A stretch of 23,844 nucleotides of DNA from JBHICC01 sp046759385 (GTDB lineage Bacteria; Pseudomonadota; Gammaproteobacteria; Acidiferrobacterales; SPGG2). The stretch lies in NCBI GenBank assembly GCA_046759385.1, contig JBHICC010000043.1, positions 1 through 23,844 of the forward strand, in the 5' to 3' direction. This document shows positions 16,601 through 23,844 of this stretch, piece by piece. The position numbers were made by a program, and so were the translations under genes. How positions within the stretch are numbered: position 1 is the stretch's first letter; the number at the start of each line of letters is the position of its first letter. The notes beneath the pieces were generated by a model that was not told where the DNA came from, made no database searches, and worked only from the letters and a program-made list of their open reading frames with translations.

Positions 16601-16908
16601 TGGCCACGCGTGGAACCGCTGCCGTGCTGGAAGCAGCAGGAGTGCCAGCACGGTCGGTCAACAAGGTATCTGAAGGTAGACCACACATCGTGGATATGAT
16701 CATGAACGAGGAGGTTGACATTATTGTCAACACCACCTCGGATAAGCAGAGTCTGCAAGACTCCTACGCAATTCGCCGTCAGGCGCTGCAACACCGGGTC
16801 ACGAACTACACGACGTTGTCGGCAGCACGTGCAGCACAAGAGGCACACCGCTGTGGCACGCACGCTGAGATTACGCGGTTACAGGATCTTCACAGGGAGG
16901 CCGTCTAA
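13687..16908 (+). CDS. carB: Carbamoyl phosphate synthase, large subunit
   Basis: CarB makes carbamoyl phosphate from bicarbonate, CarA-derived ammonia and two ATP. At 1073 residues it equals the E. coli length. It consists of two homologous ATP-grasp halves: the first begins SILIVGAGPIIIGQACEFDYSG and the second repeats this as IMVLGSGPNRIGQGIEFDYCC. Both have glycine-rich loops (RPSFTLGGSGGG, RPSYVLGGRAME) and metal-binding E-x-N-P-R (VEMNPRVSRSSAL, LEVNPRASRT). The C-terminal allosteric domain, which in relatives binds UMP and ornithine, follows. The start is the ATG at 13687, 43 bases after carA, with only a weak purine-rich site. The stop overlaps the greA start by one base. Confidence 0.98.
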   Translation: MPKRTDIKSILIVGAGPIIIGQACEFDYSGTQACKALKEEGYRVILVNSNPATIMTDPNLADATYIEPIEWRTIAQIIAKERPNALLPTMGGQTGLNSALDLDREGVLRQYDVEMIGATREAIDKAEDRELFKKAMRTIGLETVRGAIAHSLEAAQQVQAMIGFPVIIRPSFTLGGSGGGVAYNKTEFMEICERGMEASPTQELLIEESILGWKEYEMEVVRDRNDNCIIVCSIENFDPMGIHTGDSVTVAPAQTLTDKEYQLMRNASIACLREIGVDTGGSNVQFAVNPENGRMVIVEMNPRVSRSSALASKATGFPIAKVAAKLAVGYTLDELKNDITGGATPASFEPTIDYVVTKVPRFTFEKFPQADPRLTTQMKSVGEAMAIGRTFQESLQKALRSLEIGSYGLEPRLDVAADEEAKMRLLQELRVPGADRIWFIADAFRLHMPLDEVYELTRIDPWFLRQIEELVEMETTIARHSGRKLTRKRVWEWKRKGFSDRFLAELLGTTEERFREQRHALGVHPVYKRVDSCAAEFEATTAYMYSTYDEACEAQPDAREKIMVLGSGPNRIGQGIEFDYCCVHAAFAMREDGYQTIMVNCNPETVSTDYDTSDRLYFEPLTLEDVLEIIHVEQPKGVIVQYGGQTPLKLARGLAAARVPIIGTSPESIDLAEDRERFQRLLKRLRLRQPPNATARTLKQATTLAERIGYPLVVRPSYVLGGRAMEIVHSREDLETYMRVAVRVSEDAPVLLDKYLSDATEVDVDAVSDGEHIVIGGIMEHIEEAGVHSGDSACSLPPFSLPKKIQDQLRDQTFQLAQALKVVGLMNVQYAIKDGEVYVLEVNPRASRTVPYVSKATGRPLAKISARCMVGRTLAEQGVIEEVVPSYYSVKEAVFPFIKFPGVDTVLGPEMKSTGEVMGIGKSFGEAFSKSQIAAGSEVPRTGRMFISVRDADQKPVVDVAQYFHTNGFEILATRGTAAVLEAAGVPARSVNKVSEGRPHIVDMIMNEEVDIIVNTTSDKQSLQDSYAIRRQALQHRVTNYTTLSAARAAQEAHRCGTHAEITRLQDLHREAV

Positions 16909-17384
16909 TGAACAAAGTGCCCCTAACCGTGGATGGAGTGCGCAAGCTGAGAGAGCTGCTTCATCACCTCAAGACGGTTAAGCGACCGCGTATAATCCAA
17001 GAAATCGCCGACGCGCGCTCGCATGGCGATATCGCGGAAAACGCCGAGTTTCACGCGGCCAAAGAGCAACAAGGTTTTATAGAAGGGCGCATCGCGGATC
17101 TGGAAGCGCAACTCGCGCGTGCACAGATCATCGATCCGTCAGCCGTCGATGCACAAGGACGTATCGTGTTCGGCGCCACTGTGGAGCTGCTGGACCGAGG
17201 TTCTGGCAAACAAGTGACGTATCAGATCGTCGGTGACCTCGAGGCCGACATCGACGAGGGTAAGATCTCTATTAGTTCGCCGACCTCCCGCGCTTTGATC
17301 GGCAAAGAAGAAGGGGACACGGTTGAGGTTGACGTCCCTGATGGGTCGCGCTCCTACGAAGTGCTGGTGATCCGTTACGTGTGA
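16908..17384 (+). CDS. greA: Transcription elongation factor GreA
   Basis: GreA rescues backtracked RNA polymerase by stimulating cleavage of the transcript 3' end. The 158-residue product has the N-terminal coiled coil (LTVDGVRKLRELLHHLKTV through the region around residue 75). The acidic tip is DARSHGDIAENAEFHAAKEQQ, with the D-x-x-E pair needed for cleavage stimulation. The C-terminal FKBP-like globular domain ends SYEVLVIRYV. The ATG at 16908 overlaps the carB TAA (TAATG), and GGGAGG lies just upstream, so translation is probably coupled to carB. Confidence 0.97.
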   Translation: MNKVPLTVDGVRKLRELLHHLKTVKRPRIIQEIADARSHGDIAENAEFHAAKEQQGFIEGRIADLEAQLARAQIIDPSAVDAQGRIVFGATVELLDRGSGKQVTYQIVGDLEADIDEGKISISSPTSRALIGKEEGDTVEVDVPDGSRSYEVLVIRYV

Positions 17385-17398
17385 CGAGCCGCTGTCTC

Positions 17399-17412
17399 TG
17401 CCGCGCGCGGCA
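17399..17412. repeat. 14-bp perfect palindrome after greA
   Basis: TGCCGCGCGCGGCA equals its own reverse complement. It lies 15 bases after the greA stop. No T-tract follows, so it is not a normal terminator. A second inverted element containing GGGCTAGCCC lies at about 17453-17462 in the same gap. Confidence 0.4.
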
Positions 17413-17418
17413 CCATCG

Positions 17419-17446
17419 GTTGTGACGACGGAACACGCCCCCAGCT
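17419..17446 (+). promoter_or_regulatory. Weak sigma32-like promoter candidate for rlmE-ftsH
   Basis: GTTGTG (17419-17424), 14 bases, then CCCCAGCT (17439-17446). The -10 part is close to CCCCATnT, while the -35 part is poor. It is worth listing because rlmE-ftsH is a heat-shock unit in E. coli, but the match alone would not be convincing. Confidence 0.25.
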
Positions 17447-17516
17447 TTAGTTGGGCTAGCCCAGCTCAGGGGATGATCGGCCGACAAACTATCATAGCGT
17501 TGCGGGAGAAAGGGTG

Positions 17517-18143
17517 ATGGCGCGGCGGCGCAGGAAAGCGTGGGTGCGTGAGCATGAATCGGATAGCTTCGTCAGGCGTGCCCAGCAAGAAGGATATCGC
17601 GCTCGTGCCGTTTACAAACTGCGTGAGATAGATGCCCGCTACCAGCTCTTACGCGCTGGGATGACGGTTATCGATCTGGGAGCTGCGCCGGGGGGTTGGT
17701 CGCAGTATGCACGCGAGCGCATTGGCCCCAGCGGGCGCATCTTGGCCTTGGACCTACTGGAAATGCAAGCACTCCAGGGTGTGGAGTTTTTCCGCGGCGA
17801 TATTGCCGATCCCGCGATGCTAGACTTAATAGAACAATGCCTGGCAGGGCGGGCGGTAGATCTTGTGATTTCCGATATGGCCCCCAATATAAGTGGAGAC
17901 AGAGTTTCCGATCAAACCCGAGCAATAGAGCTGGCAACGGCAGTGCTTGCATTCGCTCCCCGGGTGCTGGCGCCTGGTGGACATTTGCTGCTAAAAGCCT
18001 TTCAGGGGGAGGGATTTACGGACCTGCGGCAAGCCATGCGGCCGGCATTTGCGAAGTTTTCGACCTGTAAGCCGCAGGCTTCAAGAACGCGCAGCCGGGA
18101 GATTTACCTGCTGGGTCAGCAGTTTCGCTGTAGTATGGCCTGA
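17517..18143 (+). CDS. rlmE: 23S rRNA 2'-O-ribose methyltransferase (U2552)
   Basis: RlmE (FtsJ/RrmJ) methylates U2552 in the A loop of 23S rRNA late in 50S assembly. The 208-residue product has the SAM-binding DLGAAPGGW at residues 53-61 and the K-D-K catalytic set at Lys34 (RAVYKL), Asp120 (ISDMAPN) and Lys160 (LLLKAFQG). The basic N terminus (MARRRRKAWV) is typical. The ATG at 17517 has GGGAG eight bases upstream; an in-frame GTG at 17514 is too close to that site. It lies upstream of ftsH as in many gammaproteobacteria. The 132-base gap after greA holds palindromes and a weak heat-shock promoter candidate. Confidence 0.97.
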   Translation: MARRRRKAWVREHESDSFVRRAQQEGYRARAVYKLREIDARYQLLRAGMTVIDLGAAPGGWSQYARERIGPSGRILALDLLEMQALQGVEFFRGDIADPAMLDLIEQCLAGRAVDLVISDMAPNISGDRVSDQTRAIELATAVLAFAPRVLAPGGHLLLKAFQGEGFTDLRQAMRPAFAKFSTCKPQASRTRSREIYLLGQQFRCSMA

Positions 18144-18257
18144 ACCGCCTCGGTTGTAACGGGCCAACGGTCGTAGGAAAATGGAACAAACACACGGGTT
18201 ACGGTCTAATGGGGCGTTCTCGGTAGCACCTTTGGCATACGCTGCAAGAGGAACACT

Positions 18258-20171
18258 TTGAATAATTTGACTAAGAATTTGCTGCTCTGGCTTGTCATCG
18301 CGGTCGTGCTGATGTCGGTATTTAATAACTTCGGCCCGCGACAGCCTCAAGCGAGCCCCATGGAATACTCGCAGTTCATCGCCAAGGTTAAGCAAGGCCA
18401 AATAGACAAGGTGACAATTCAGGGCCGAAACATCCGCGGCAGCTTGAAAAATGGCGGGAAGTTTAAGACCTATGCACCTGCCGATCCGGGCCTAATCGGC
18501 GATTTGCTGCAACACGGTGTTGCGATTGACGCCAAGCCGCAGGACGAACAATCACTGCTGCTCACGATTTTCATCAATTGGTTTCCGCTGCTGCTATTGA
18601 TCGGCGTCTGGATTTTCTTCATGAGACAGATGCAGGGTGGCGTGGGTGGCCGCGGCGCCATGAGCTTTGGCAGGAGCAAGGCGCGCATGCTCACGGAAGA
18701 GCAGAACAAGACCACCTTTGAGGACGTCGCTGGCGTGGAGGAGGCCAAAGAAGAGGTCCAAGAGCTCGTCGAATTCCTGCGCGACCCGGCGAAGTTTCAA
18801 AAACTCGGCGGCCGTATTCCTAAAGGCGTTCTCATGACTGGTGCGCCTGGCACTGGGAAAACCCTGTTGGCTAAGGCAATCGCCGGCGAGGCTAAGGTAC
18901 CGTTTTTCACCATCTCCGGCTCGGACTTCGTCGAAATGTTCGTCGGCGTGGGCGCCTCGCGGGTGCGCGACATGTTCGATCAGGCGAAGAAACACGCGCC
19001 TTGCATTATCTTTATTGACGAGATCGACGCGGTCGGACGCCAGCGCGGCGCGGGCTTGGGCGGTGGGCACGATGAGCGCGAGCAAACCTTGAACCAGTTG
19101 CTGGTCGAGATGGATGGATTCGAGGGAACGGAGGGCGTGATCGTGATCGCAGCGACCAACCGCCCCGATGTGCTCGATCCAGCGCTATTACGGCCGGGAC
19201 GTTTCGATCGTCAAGTGGTCGTACCGCTGCCCGATATCCGCGGCCGCGAGCTGATTCTTAAGGTACACATGCGGAACGTGCCGCTGGCTGAGGACGTAAA
19301 GCCGAGCATTCTTGCACGCGCAACACCTGGCTTTTCCGGCGCCGACCTCGCCAACCTGGTGAATGAGGCGGCGCTATTTGCCGCACGTGCCAACAAGCGG
19401 CTGGTGGACATGGAGGATTTCGAGAAGGCCAAGGATAAAGTGATTATGGGTACAGAGCGGCGTTCAATCGTCATGCCCGAAAAGGAACGGATGAACACTG
19501 CTTACCACGAGTCCGGGCATACCGTCGTGGCGAAGGCTCTGCCGAACACCGACCCTGTACACAAGGTGACCATCATCCCCCGTGGCCGTGCCTTGGGCGT
19601 TACGATGCAGTTGCCAGAGGAGGATCGCTACAGCCAGGATCGAGAGTCTTTGCTCTCGATGATAGCGGTGTTGATGGGAGGGCGTATCGCTGAAGAAATC
19701 TTCATGGATCAGATGACGACTGGTGCGGCCAATGACTTCGAGCGCGCCACCGAGATTGCGCGAAACATGGTTACACGCTGGGGCATGAGCGATGAACTCG
19801 GGACCCGCGTGTACGGCGAAGGCGAGCACGAGGTATTTCTCGGACGCGACATGGTCACGCACAAGAACTTGAGCGACTCGACCGCCGAGATGGTTGATAG
19901 AGAGATTCGCCGTATTGTTGATGAGCAATATGCGCGGGCACGAAAGATCATTGAAGACAACCGTACCAAGATCGAGACCATGGCGAAGGCGCTGCTTGAA
20001 TGGGAGACGCTAAATGCCGAGCAGATCGATGACATCATGGCTGGCAAGAAGCCACGGCCGCCGGAAGGTATCGACAGCGGCACAGGGCGCGAAGCCGGTC
20101 CCAAGACCAAACGGCCAGGCCGCAAGCCCCGCGTGAAACCTGGCTTAGGCGACCCGGCAGGCGAACATTGA
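18258..20171 (+). CDS. ftsH: ATP-dependent zinc metalloprotease FtsH
   Basis: FtsH is a hexameric inner-membrane AAA+ protease that degrades membrane proteins and regulators such as sigma32 in E. coli. The 637-residue product has two transmembrane helices (LLLWLVIAVVLMSVF near residues 8-22 and INWFPLLLLIGVWIFF near 110-125) flanking a small periplasmic domain. It has Walker A GAPGTGKT at 195-202, Walker B IIFIDEIDAVGR, the second region of homology with ATNRPDVLDPALLRPGRFDRQ, and the zinc motif HESGH at 417-421. Translation appears to start at TTG (18258): AAGAGGAA lies five bases before it and the product begins MNNLTKNLLLWLV as expected, with no ATG available. folP follows after seven bases. 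Confidence 0.97.
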   Translation: MNNLTKNLLLWLVIAVVLMSVFNNFGPRQPQASPMEYSQFIAKVKQGQIDKVTIQGRNIRGSLKNGGKFKTYAPADPGLIGDLLQHGVAIDAKPQDEQSLLLTIFINWFPLLLLIGVWIFFMRQMQGGVGGRGAMSFGRSKARMLTEEQNKTTFEDVAGVEEAKEEVQELVEFLRDPAKFQKLGGRIPKGVLMTGAPGTGKTLLAKAIAGEAKVPFFTISGSDFVEMFVGVGASRVRDMFDQAKKHAPCIIFIDEIDAVGRQRGAGLGGGHDEREQTLNQLLVEMDGFEGTEGVIVIAATNRPDVLDPALLRPGRFDRQVVVPLPDIRGRELILKVHMRNVPLAEDVKPSILARATPGFSGADLANLVNEAALFAARANKRLVDMEDFEKAKDKVIMGTERRSIVMPEKERMNTAYHESGHTVVAKALPNTDPVHKVTIIPRGRALGVTMQLPEEDRYSQDRESLLSMIAVLMGGRIAEEIFMDQMTTGAANDFERATEIARNMVTRWGMSDELGTRVYGEGEHEVFLGRDMVTHKNLSDSTAEMVDREIRRIVDEQYARARKIIEDNRTKIETMAKALLEWETLNAEQIDDIMAGKKPRPPEGIDSGTGREAGPKTKRPGRKPRVKPGLGDPAGEH

Positions 20172-20178
20172 ACGCTCG

Positions 20179-21042
20179 ATGACCCGCCTGGACTGTGCAG
20201 GGCGGTCACTGGACTTAGGCCGCGTTGCCGTCATGGGAATCCTGAACGTCACCTCCGATTCGTTCTCCGACGGGGGTCTTTTTTTGTCTGCTGGGCGAGC
20301 CATCGACCACGCGCACCGTATGGTCGAGGAGGGCGCTGATATTATCGACATCGGTGGCGAGTCCACGCGTCCAGGTGCGAACCCGGTCTCTGTGCAAGGG
20401 GAGCTCGAACGCGTGGTTCCGGTTATCGAAGCCTTGCGCAAGGCGATCGACATACCCATCTCGATCGACACCTCCAAGCCGACAGTGATGCGCGAAGCGG
20501 TGCGGGCGGGTGCGGGTCTGATCAACGATGTGATGGCCTTGCGCGACGAGGGGGCGTTGCAAACCGCCGCCGAGCTGGGTGTTCCCGTCTGCTTGATGCA
20601 CATGCAGGGCGAGCCGCGGACCATGCAGGACAACCCCCACTACGACGATGTGGTGCAAGACGTCTGGGGGTTCTTGCGTGCGCGTATCGCGGCCTGCAGT
20701 ACCGCCGGCATCAGTCGCGAGCGTATCATCATCGACCCGGGTTTTGGATTTGGCAAGACATTGGAACATAATCTAGATTTGTTACGTAACCTTCACGAAT
20801 TCAAGCGTCTGGGAACGCCCATTCTGGTGGGGCTATCGCGCAAGTCGATGATTGGCAAGGCTCTCGATCTGCCTCTAGAGCGCCGGCTGCATGCGAGCGT
20901 GGCCTTGGCGGTGTTGGCAGCACTGAACGGTGCGAGCCTTGTGCGAGTGCACGACGTTGCCGCAACGCGCGAGGCCCTAAACATGGTCGAAGCCGCCTAT
21001 CCGGCTGAGATGGCAGTGCATATCCAGAGGCGAGGACATTGA
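20179..21042 (+). CDS. folP: Dihydropteroate synthase
   Basis: This enzyme condenses p-aminobenzoate with 6-hydroxymethyl-7,8-dihydropterin pyrophosphate in folate synthesis and is the target of sulfonamides. The 287-residue TIM-barrel product has the signature MGILNVTSDSFSDGG around residues 19-33, the second motif DIGGESTRPGA, the SIDTSKP strand and IIDPGFGFGKT. The C-terminal VRVHDVAATREAL is also typical. The ATG at 20179 lies seven bases after the ftsH stop; the ribosome binding site is weak, so coupling to ftsH is likely. The end overlaps the glmM start by four bases. ftsH-folP-glmM is a conserved order. Confidence 0.97.
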   Translation: MTRLDCAGRSLDLGRVAVMGILNVTSDSFSDGGLFLSAGRAIDHAHRMVEEGADIIDIGGESTRPGANPVSVQGELERVVPVIEALRKAIDIPISIDTSKPTVMREAVRAGAGLINDVMALRDEGALQTAAELGVPVCLMHMQGEPRTMQDNPHYDDVVQDVWGFLRARIAACSTAGISRERIIIDPGFGFGKTLEHNLDLLRNLHEFKRLGTPILVGLSRKSMIGKALDLPLERRLHASVALAVLAALNGASLVRVHDVAATREALNMVEAAYPAEMAVHIQRRGH

Positions 21043-22412
21043 AAAAACGCTATTTTGGTACGGATGGGATCCGCGGTCGGGTGGGCGAAGAGCCGATCAC
21101 ACCCGAGACCGTGCTTCGGCTCGGGTGGGCCGCCGGCCGTGTGCTCGGCAGCATCGGCGACGACCGCGGTCGTGTGCTCATTGGCAAGGACACACGCGTA
21201 TCGGGCTATTTGCTTGAATCGGCACTGGAGTCCGGGCTATCGGCGGCGGGCGCCGATGTGAGCCTGCTCGGACCGATGCCGACGCCGGGGATCGCCTATT
21301 TGACTCGCACCGCGCGCGCCGACGCCGGCATCGTTATTAGCGCTTCGCACAATCCGTACTACGACAACGGTATCAAGTTTTTCTCCGGCGACGGCATGAA
21401 ATTGCCGGATGAGATCGAACTAGCGATCGAACAGGAAATGCAGAAACCGCTGCGCACGGCGGACTCCGGCCGTTTGGGCAAGGCAGAGCGCTATCGCCAT
21501 GCCGCGGGCCGTTATGTCGAGTTCTGCAAGAGCACCTACCTGCCACGGCAGGGACTGGACGGATTAACCATAGTCATCGATTGTGCCAACGGTGCGGCTT
21601 ACCAGATCGCTCCTGCAGTCTTTGCCGAACTCGGGGCAGATGTAGTCTCGATTGCGGACGAGCCTGACGGTTTTAATATCAATCAAGACTGCGGTTCGAC
21701 GCACCCCGGGGCGCTGCGTGAGGCGGTGCGTCAGCAGGGCGCGGATTTGGGTATCGCACTCGATGGCGATGGTGACCGTGTGATCATGATCGACCACACC
21801 GGTGAAACCGTGAACGGTGACCAAATGCTTTACGTCATCGGCTGCGCGCGTCAGCGCGCTGCTCGCCTAAACGGCGGGATCGTCGGCACGTTGATGAGCA
21901 ACTTCGGACTAGAGCGCGCGTGCGTCGAGCACCGGATTCCGTTTAAGCGTGCGCAAGTTGGCGACCGTTATGTGATGAGTATGCTTCAGAGCGAAGGCTG
22001 GGAGCTTGGTGGAGAGTCTTCGGGTCATGTGATTTGCCTGGATAAGAGCACCACCGGTGACGGCATCATCACTGCATTGCAGGTTCTGACCGTGATGATT
22101 GAGTCCGGCAAGCCTTTGGCAGAACTTAGGGCTGGGATGCAGCTTTTCCCGCAGCATATCGTCAACGTCCCAATTGGCGATGACCAAACGAGCACCGGTG
22201 ACCGTCGCGATGTGGATCGTTCGCCGCAGGTGTTGCGGGCCATCCGCGAGACCGAAGCGGCGCTAGCCAAGCAGGGGCGCGTACTGCTGCGCGCGTCTGG
22301 CACTGAGCCCGTAATTCGTGTCATGGTTGAAGGTGCAGATGCGAATCAGGTGGAGCGGCTTGCGCAGCAGCTTGCCGATGTCGTGGCGGCTGCGGCACAG
22401 GAAGCGGCGTAA
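21039..22412 (+). CDS. glmM: Phosphoglucosamine mutase
   Basis: GlmM interconverts glucosamine-6-phosphate and glucosamine-1-phosphate on the way to UDP-GlcNAc for peptidoglycan and lipopolysaccharide. The 457-residue product opens MKKRYFGTDGIRG. It carries the phosphoserine motif SASHNP with the active Ser103, the metal-binding DGDGDR at residues 242-247, the sugar-binding GGESSGH, and the phosphate-binding RASGTEPVIRVMVEG near the end. The start is read as TTG at 21039, overlapping the folP TGA (TTGA), with AGAGG eight bases upstream. No other start preserves the conserved N terminus. The C-terminal alanine-rich tail is unremarkable. Confidence 0.97.
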   Translation: MKKRYFGTDGIRGRVGEEPITPETVLRLGWAAGRVLGSIGDDRGRVLIGKDTRVSGYLLESALESGLSAAGADVSLLGPMPTPGIAYLTRTARADAGIVISASHNPYYDNGIKFFSGDGMKLPDEIELAIEQEMQKPLRTADSGRLGKAERYRHAAGRYVEFCKSTYLPRQGLDGLTIVIDCANGAAYQIAPAVFAELGADVVSIADEPDGFNINQDCGSTHPGALREAVRQQGADLGIALDGDGDRVIMIDHTGETVNGDQMLYVIGCARQRAARLNGGIVGTLMSNFGLERACVEHRIPFKRAQVGDRYVMSMLQSEGWELGGESSGHVICLDKSTTGDGIITALQVLTVMIESGKPLAELRAGMQLFPQHIVNVPIGDDQTSTGDRRDVDRSPQVLRAIRETEAALAKQGRVLLRASGTEPVIRVMVEGADANQVERLAQQLADVVAAAAQEAA

Positions 22413-22432
22413 CCGATTCGTTGTTACTGAAA

Positions 22433-22461
22433 TTGCTTTCTCGGCAACCCCTCTGTACCAT
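22433..22461 (+). promoter_or_regulatory. Possible promoter of tpiA-secG
   Basis: TTGCTT (22433-22438), a 17-base spacer and TACCAT (22456-22461, four of six). It lies in the 90-base gap between glmM and tpiA. Support is limited to spacing and position. Confidence 0.35.
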
Positions 22462-22502
22462 CGCGCCCGCCTTGAGTGCGACAACCCCGTCAGCGAAGAT
22501 CG

Positions 22503-23258
22503 ATGCGCCGCCCCCTGGTAGCCGGTAATTGGAAGATGAACGGCACGCGTGCCGATGCCGCTGCACTCGTCAAGGGAATTGTGCAGGGGCTAGGGCAGGG
22601 CACCGAAATAGATGTGGCGCTGTGCCCACCGTTTGTGCTGATCCCGCTGATTGCCGAGTTGCTGTCCGATCACGCAGAGATCCTCTATGGTGCGCAAGAC
22701 CTGAGTGCCCATCGCGACGGGGCGTATACGGGCGAAATCTCCGGGGCGATGCTCCGAGATTACGGCTGCACCTATGTGCTCGTCGGCCACTCGGAACGGC
22801 GCGCATACCATGGCGAGGATGATGAGCTCGTCGCCCAGAAGTTTGGCGCCGCGCTCGATACGGAATTGCTGCCAATCTTATGTGTGGGCGAAACACTGAC
22901 AGAACGGGAAGCAGGACATACGCACACGATCATCGTGCGGCAGCTTGAGGCGGTGTTGGCAGTCCATGGCGTCGAGCCGTTTGCCCGCGCTGTTATCGCT
23001 TATGAGCCTGTGTGGGCTATAGGTACCGGCAAAACCGCCACACCGGGGCAGGCCCAAGAAATGCATGATTTTATTCGCCAGCAACTCACTAAGCGGGATA
23101 GCGCGATCGGGGAAAATTCGCGTATCCTTTACGGAGGCAGCGTGAAGGCCGCGAACGCGGCTGCACTGTTCGCTCAACCCGATGTCGATGGCGGGCTGGT
23201 CGGCGGCGCCTCGCTGGTAACTGACGAGTTTGTCGAGATCTGCCGAGCGGCAGTTTGA
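22503..23258 (+). CDS. tpiA: Triosephosphate isomerase
   Basis: TpiA interconverts dihydroxyacetone phosphate and glyceraldehyde-3-phosphate in glycolysis and gluconeogenesis. The 251-residue product has the active-site residues Asn9 and Lys11 (AGNWKMNG), His96 (VGHSERR) and Glu168 (AYEPVWAIGTGKTATP, including the mobile loop). Also present are the phosphate-binding ILYGGSVKAAN and the late GGLVGGASL motif. I chose the ATG at 22503, giving MRRPLVAGNWKMN; the frame is open to 22476 but the extension is not family-like. It is followed by secG with 14 bases between stop and start. tpiA-secG-tRNA-Leu is a widespread gammaproteobacterial order. Confidence 0.97.
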   Translation: MRRPLVAGNWKMNGTRADAAALVKGIVQGLGQGTEIDVALCPPFVLIPLIAELLSDHAEILYGAQDLSAHRDGAYTGEISGAMLRDYGCTYVLVGHSERRAYHGEDDELVAQKFGAALDTELLPILCVGETLTEREAGHTHTIIVRQLEAVLAVHGVEPFARAVIAYEPVWAIGTGKTATPGQAQEMHDFIRQQLTKRDSAIGENSRILYGGSVKAANAAALFAQPDVDGGLVGGASLVTDEFVEICRAAV

Positions 23259-23272
23259 TCAAGGAGCGAATG

Positions 23273-23632
23273 ATGAAGGAGCTAGTTCTGGTTGTACATG
23301 TGCTGGCCGCCGTAGGCCTGGTCGCCCTGGTGTTGTTGCAACAGGGGAAGGGGGCCGATGTCGGGGCAGCATTCGGCAGTGGCGCCTCGCAGACACTGTT
23401 CGGCGCGCGCGGTTCGGCCAACTTCCTCACTCGCGTTACGGCGGTTTTGGCGACAACCTTTTTTGTCACGAGTCTCACACTCGCTGTACTAGCCACACGC
23501 ACGAGCGCGCCACCGAGCGTAACCGAGAGCGTGCAAACTGAACCCGCCTCGACACAGCCCGCCCCGGAAACCGAGGCGCCACTTGTGCCCGAAACCCCTG
23601 TACCGACCGAGGTCCCCGAGGTTCCACGTTAA
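23273..23632 (+). CDS. secG: Preprotein translocase subunit SecG
   Basis: SecG is the small accessory subunit of the SecYEG channel in the inner membrane. The 119-residue product has two transmembrane helices (LVLVVHVLAAVGLVALVLLQ and a second around VTAVLATTFFVTSLTLAVLA). The conserved loop between them contains QQGKGADVGAAFGSGASQTLFGARGSANFL. The C-terminal tail of about 45 residues is rich in proline, threonine and glutamate (PPSVTESVQTEPASTQPAPE) and probably disordered, as in many proteobacterial SecG proteins. AAGGAG at 23261-23266 has best spacing to the ATG at 23273; the ATG at 23270 is an alternative. Confidence 0.94.
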   Translation: MKELVLVVHVLAAVGLVALVLLQQGKGADVGAAFGSGASQTLFGARGSANFLTRVTAVLATTFFVTSLTLAVLATRTSAPPSVTESVQTEPASTQPAPETEAPLVPETPVPTEVPEVPR

Positions 23633-23695
23633 GCTGGATGAGTCGGCGCGACCCGGGCAAAATGCGAGGGGCTGCGGGTGCGTCAGACATGCGAA

Positions 23696-23718
23696 GACCT
23701 TGGCGCAGCCACAAGGTC
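23696..23718. other. Hairpin just upstream of tRNA-Leu
   Basis: GACCTTG (23696-23702), a nine-base loop, then CAAGGTC (23712-23718), a perfect seven-base-pair stem ending 13 bases before the tRNA. It may separate the secG message from the tRNA during processing, or end secG transcription weakly. No T-tract follows. Confidence 0.4.
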
Positions 23719-23731
23719 GGGACCCTACTAG

Positions 23732-23816
23732 GCCGAAGTGGTGGAACTGGTAGACACGCCGTCTTGAGGGGGCGGTGGCGTGAGCCGTGCGGGTTCGAGT
23801 CCCGCCTTCGGCACCA
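23732..23816 (+). tRNA. leuU: tRNA-Leu (anticodon GAG)
   Basis: The acceptor stem GCCGAAG (23732-23738) pairs with CTTCGGC, followed by A and an encoded CCA. The D-arm (GGTGGAACTGGTAGACAC), the long variable arm typical of class II tRNAs and the T-arm GGGTTCGAGTCCC are all present. The anticodon stem CCGTC/GGCGG encloses the loop TTGAGGG, giving anticodon GAG at 23766-23768, which reads CUU and CUC. The length of 85 nt is normal for tRNA-Leu. Its place after secG matches the secG-leuU arrangement of other gammaproteobacteria. Confidence 0.97.
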
Positions 23817-23844
23817 ACTTTCCTACACAAGCGGTACGGTATCT

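Overview
This window reads as an ordinary, densely packed core-chromosome segment of a gammaproteobacterium outside the Enterobacterales. The evidence is the gene content and order (ssrA-smpB, ratA-rnfH, bamE/fur, recN-nadK, hrcA-grpE-dnaK-dnaJ-dapB-carAB-greA, rlmE-ftsH-folP-glmM-tpiA-secG-tRNA-Leu), a BamE lipoprotein, and an ANDDNYALAA-type tmRNA tag. The order recalls Chromatiales, Acidiferrobacterales or Xanthomonadales-type genomes. This placement is an inference, and I cannot name a genus. I see no mobile element, CRISPR array, phage gene or defence system.

Left part (1-6114). The minus strand carries smpB and then ssrA (tmRNA), with a promoter, a leader hairpin and a terminator: the trans-translation pair. 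On the plus strand ratA and rnfH overlap. bamE (minus) and fur (plus) are divergent. fur then faces a minus-strand operon nadK-recN-GNAT. Between fur and the GNAT gene lies an imperfect inverted repeat built from GTAGCGAG units, whose arms overlap the stop codons of both genes. The GNAT gene is split by a one-base frameshift in a run of seven A (seven T in its coding strand).

Middle (6115-12332). The heat-shock cluster hrcA-grpE-dnaK-dnaJ is followed by dapB. Its control sites are unusually readable. A sigma70-type promoter and a near-perfect CIRCE operator precede hrcA. A consensus sigma32 promoter precedes grpE. A second sigma32-like promoter precedes dnaK, with its -35 box over the grpE stop codon. 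This points to double control by HrcA repression and RpoH activation.

Right part (12333-23844). carA-carB-greA follow dapB. The dapB-carA gap holds a possible promoter, then a short ORF that runs through a 14-bp terminator-like hairpin and stops on the carA ribosome binding site: a candidate attenuator. Next come rlmE and ftsH, then folP-glmM (cell-wall precursor and folate), tpiA, secG and tRNA-Leu(GAG). Three genes (hrcA, ftsH, glmM) appear to start at TTG and two (rnfH, carA) at GTG.

The window therefore holds no clearly new biological system. The items most worth a second look are regulatory: the carAB leader, the layered heat-shock promoters, the fur/GNAT repeat and the GNAT frameshift.
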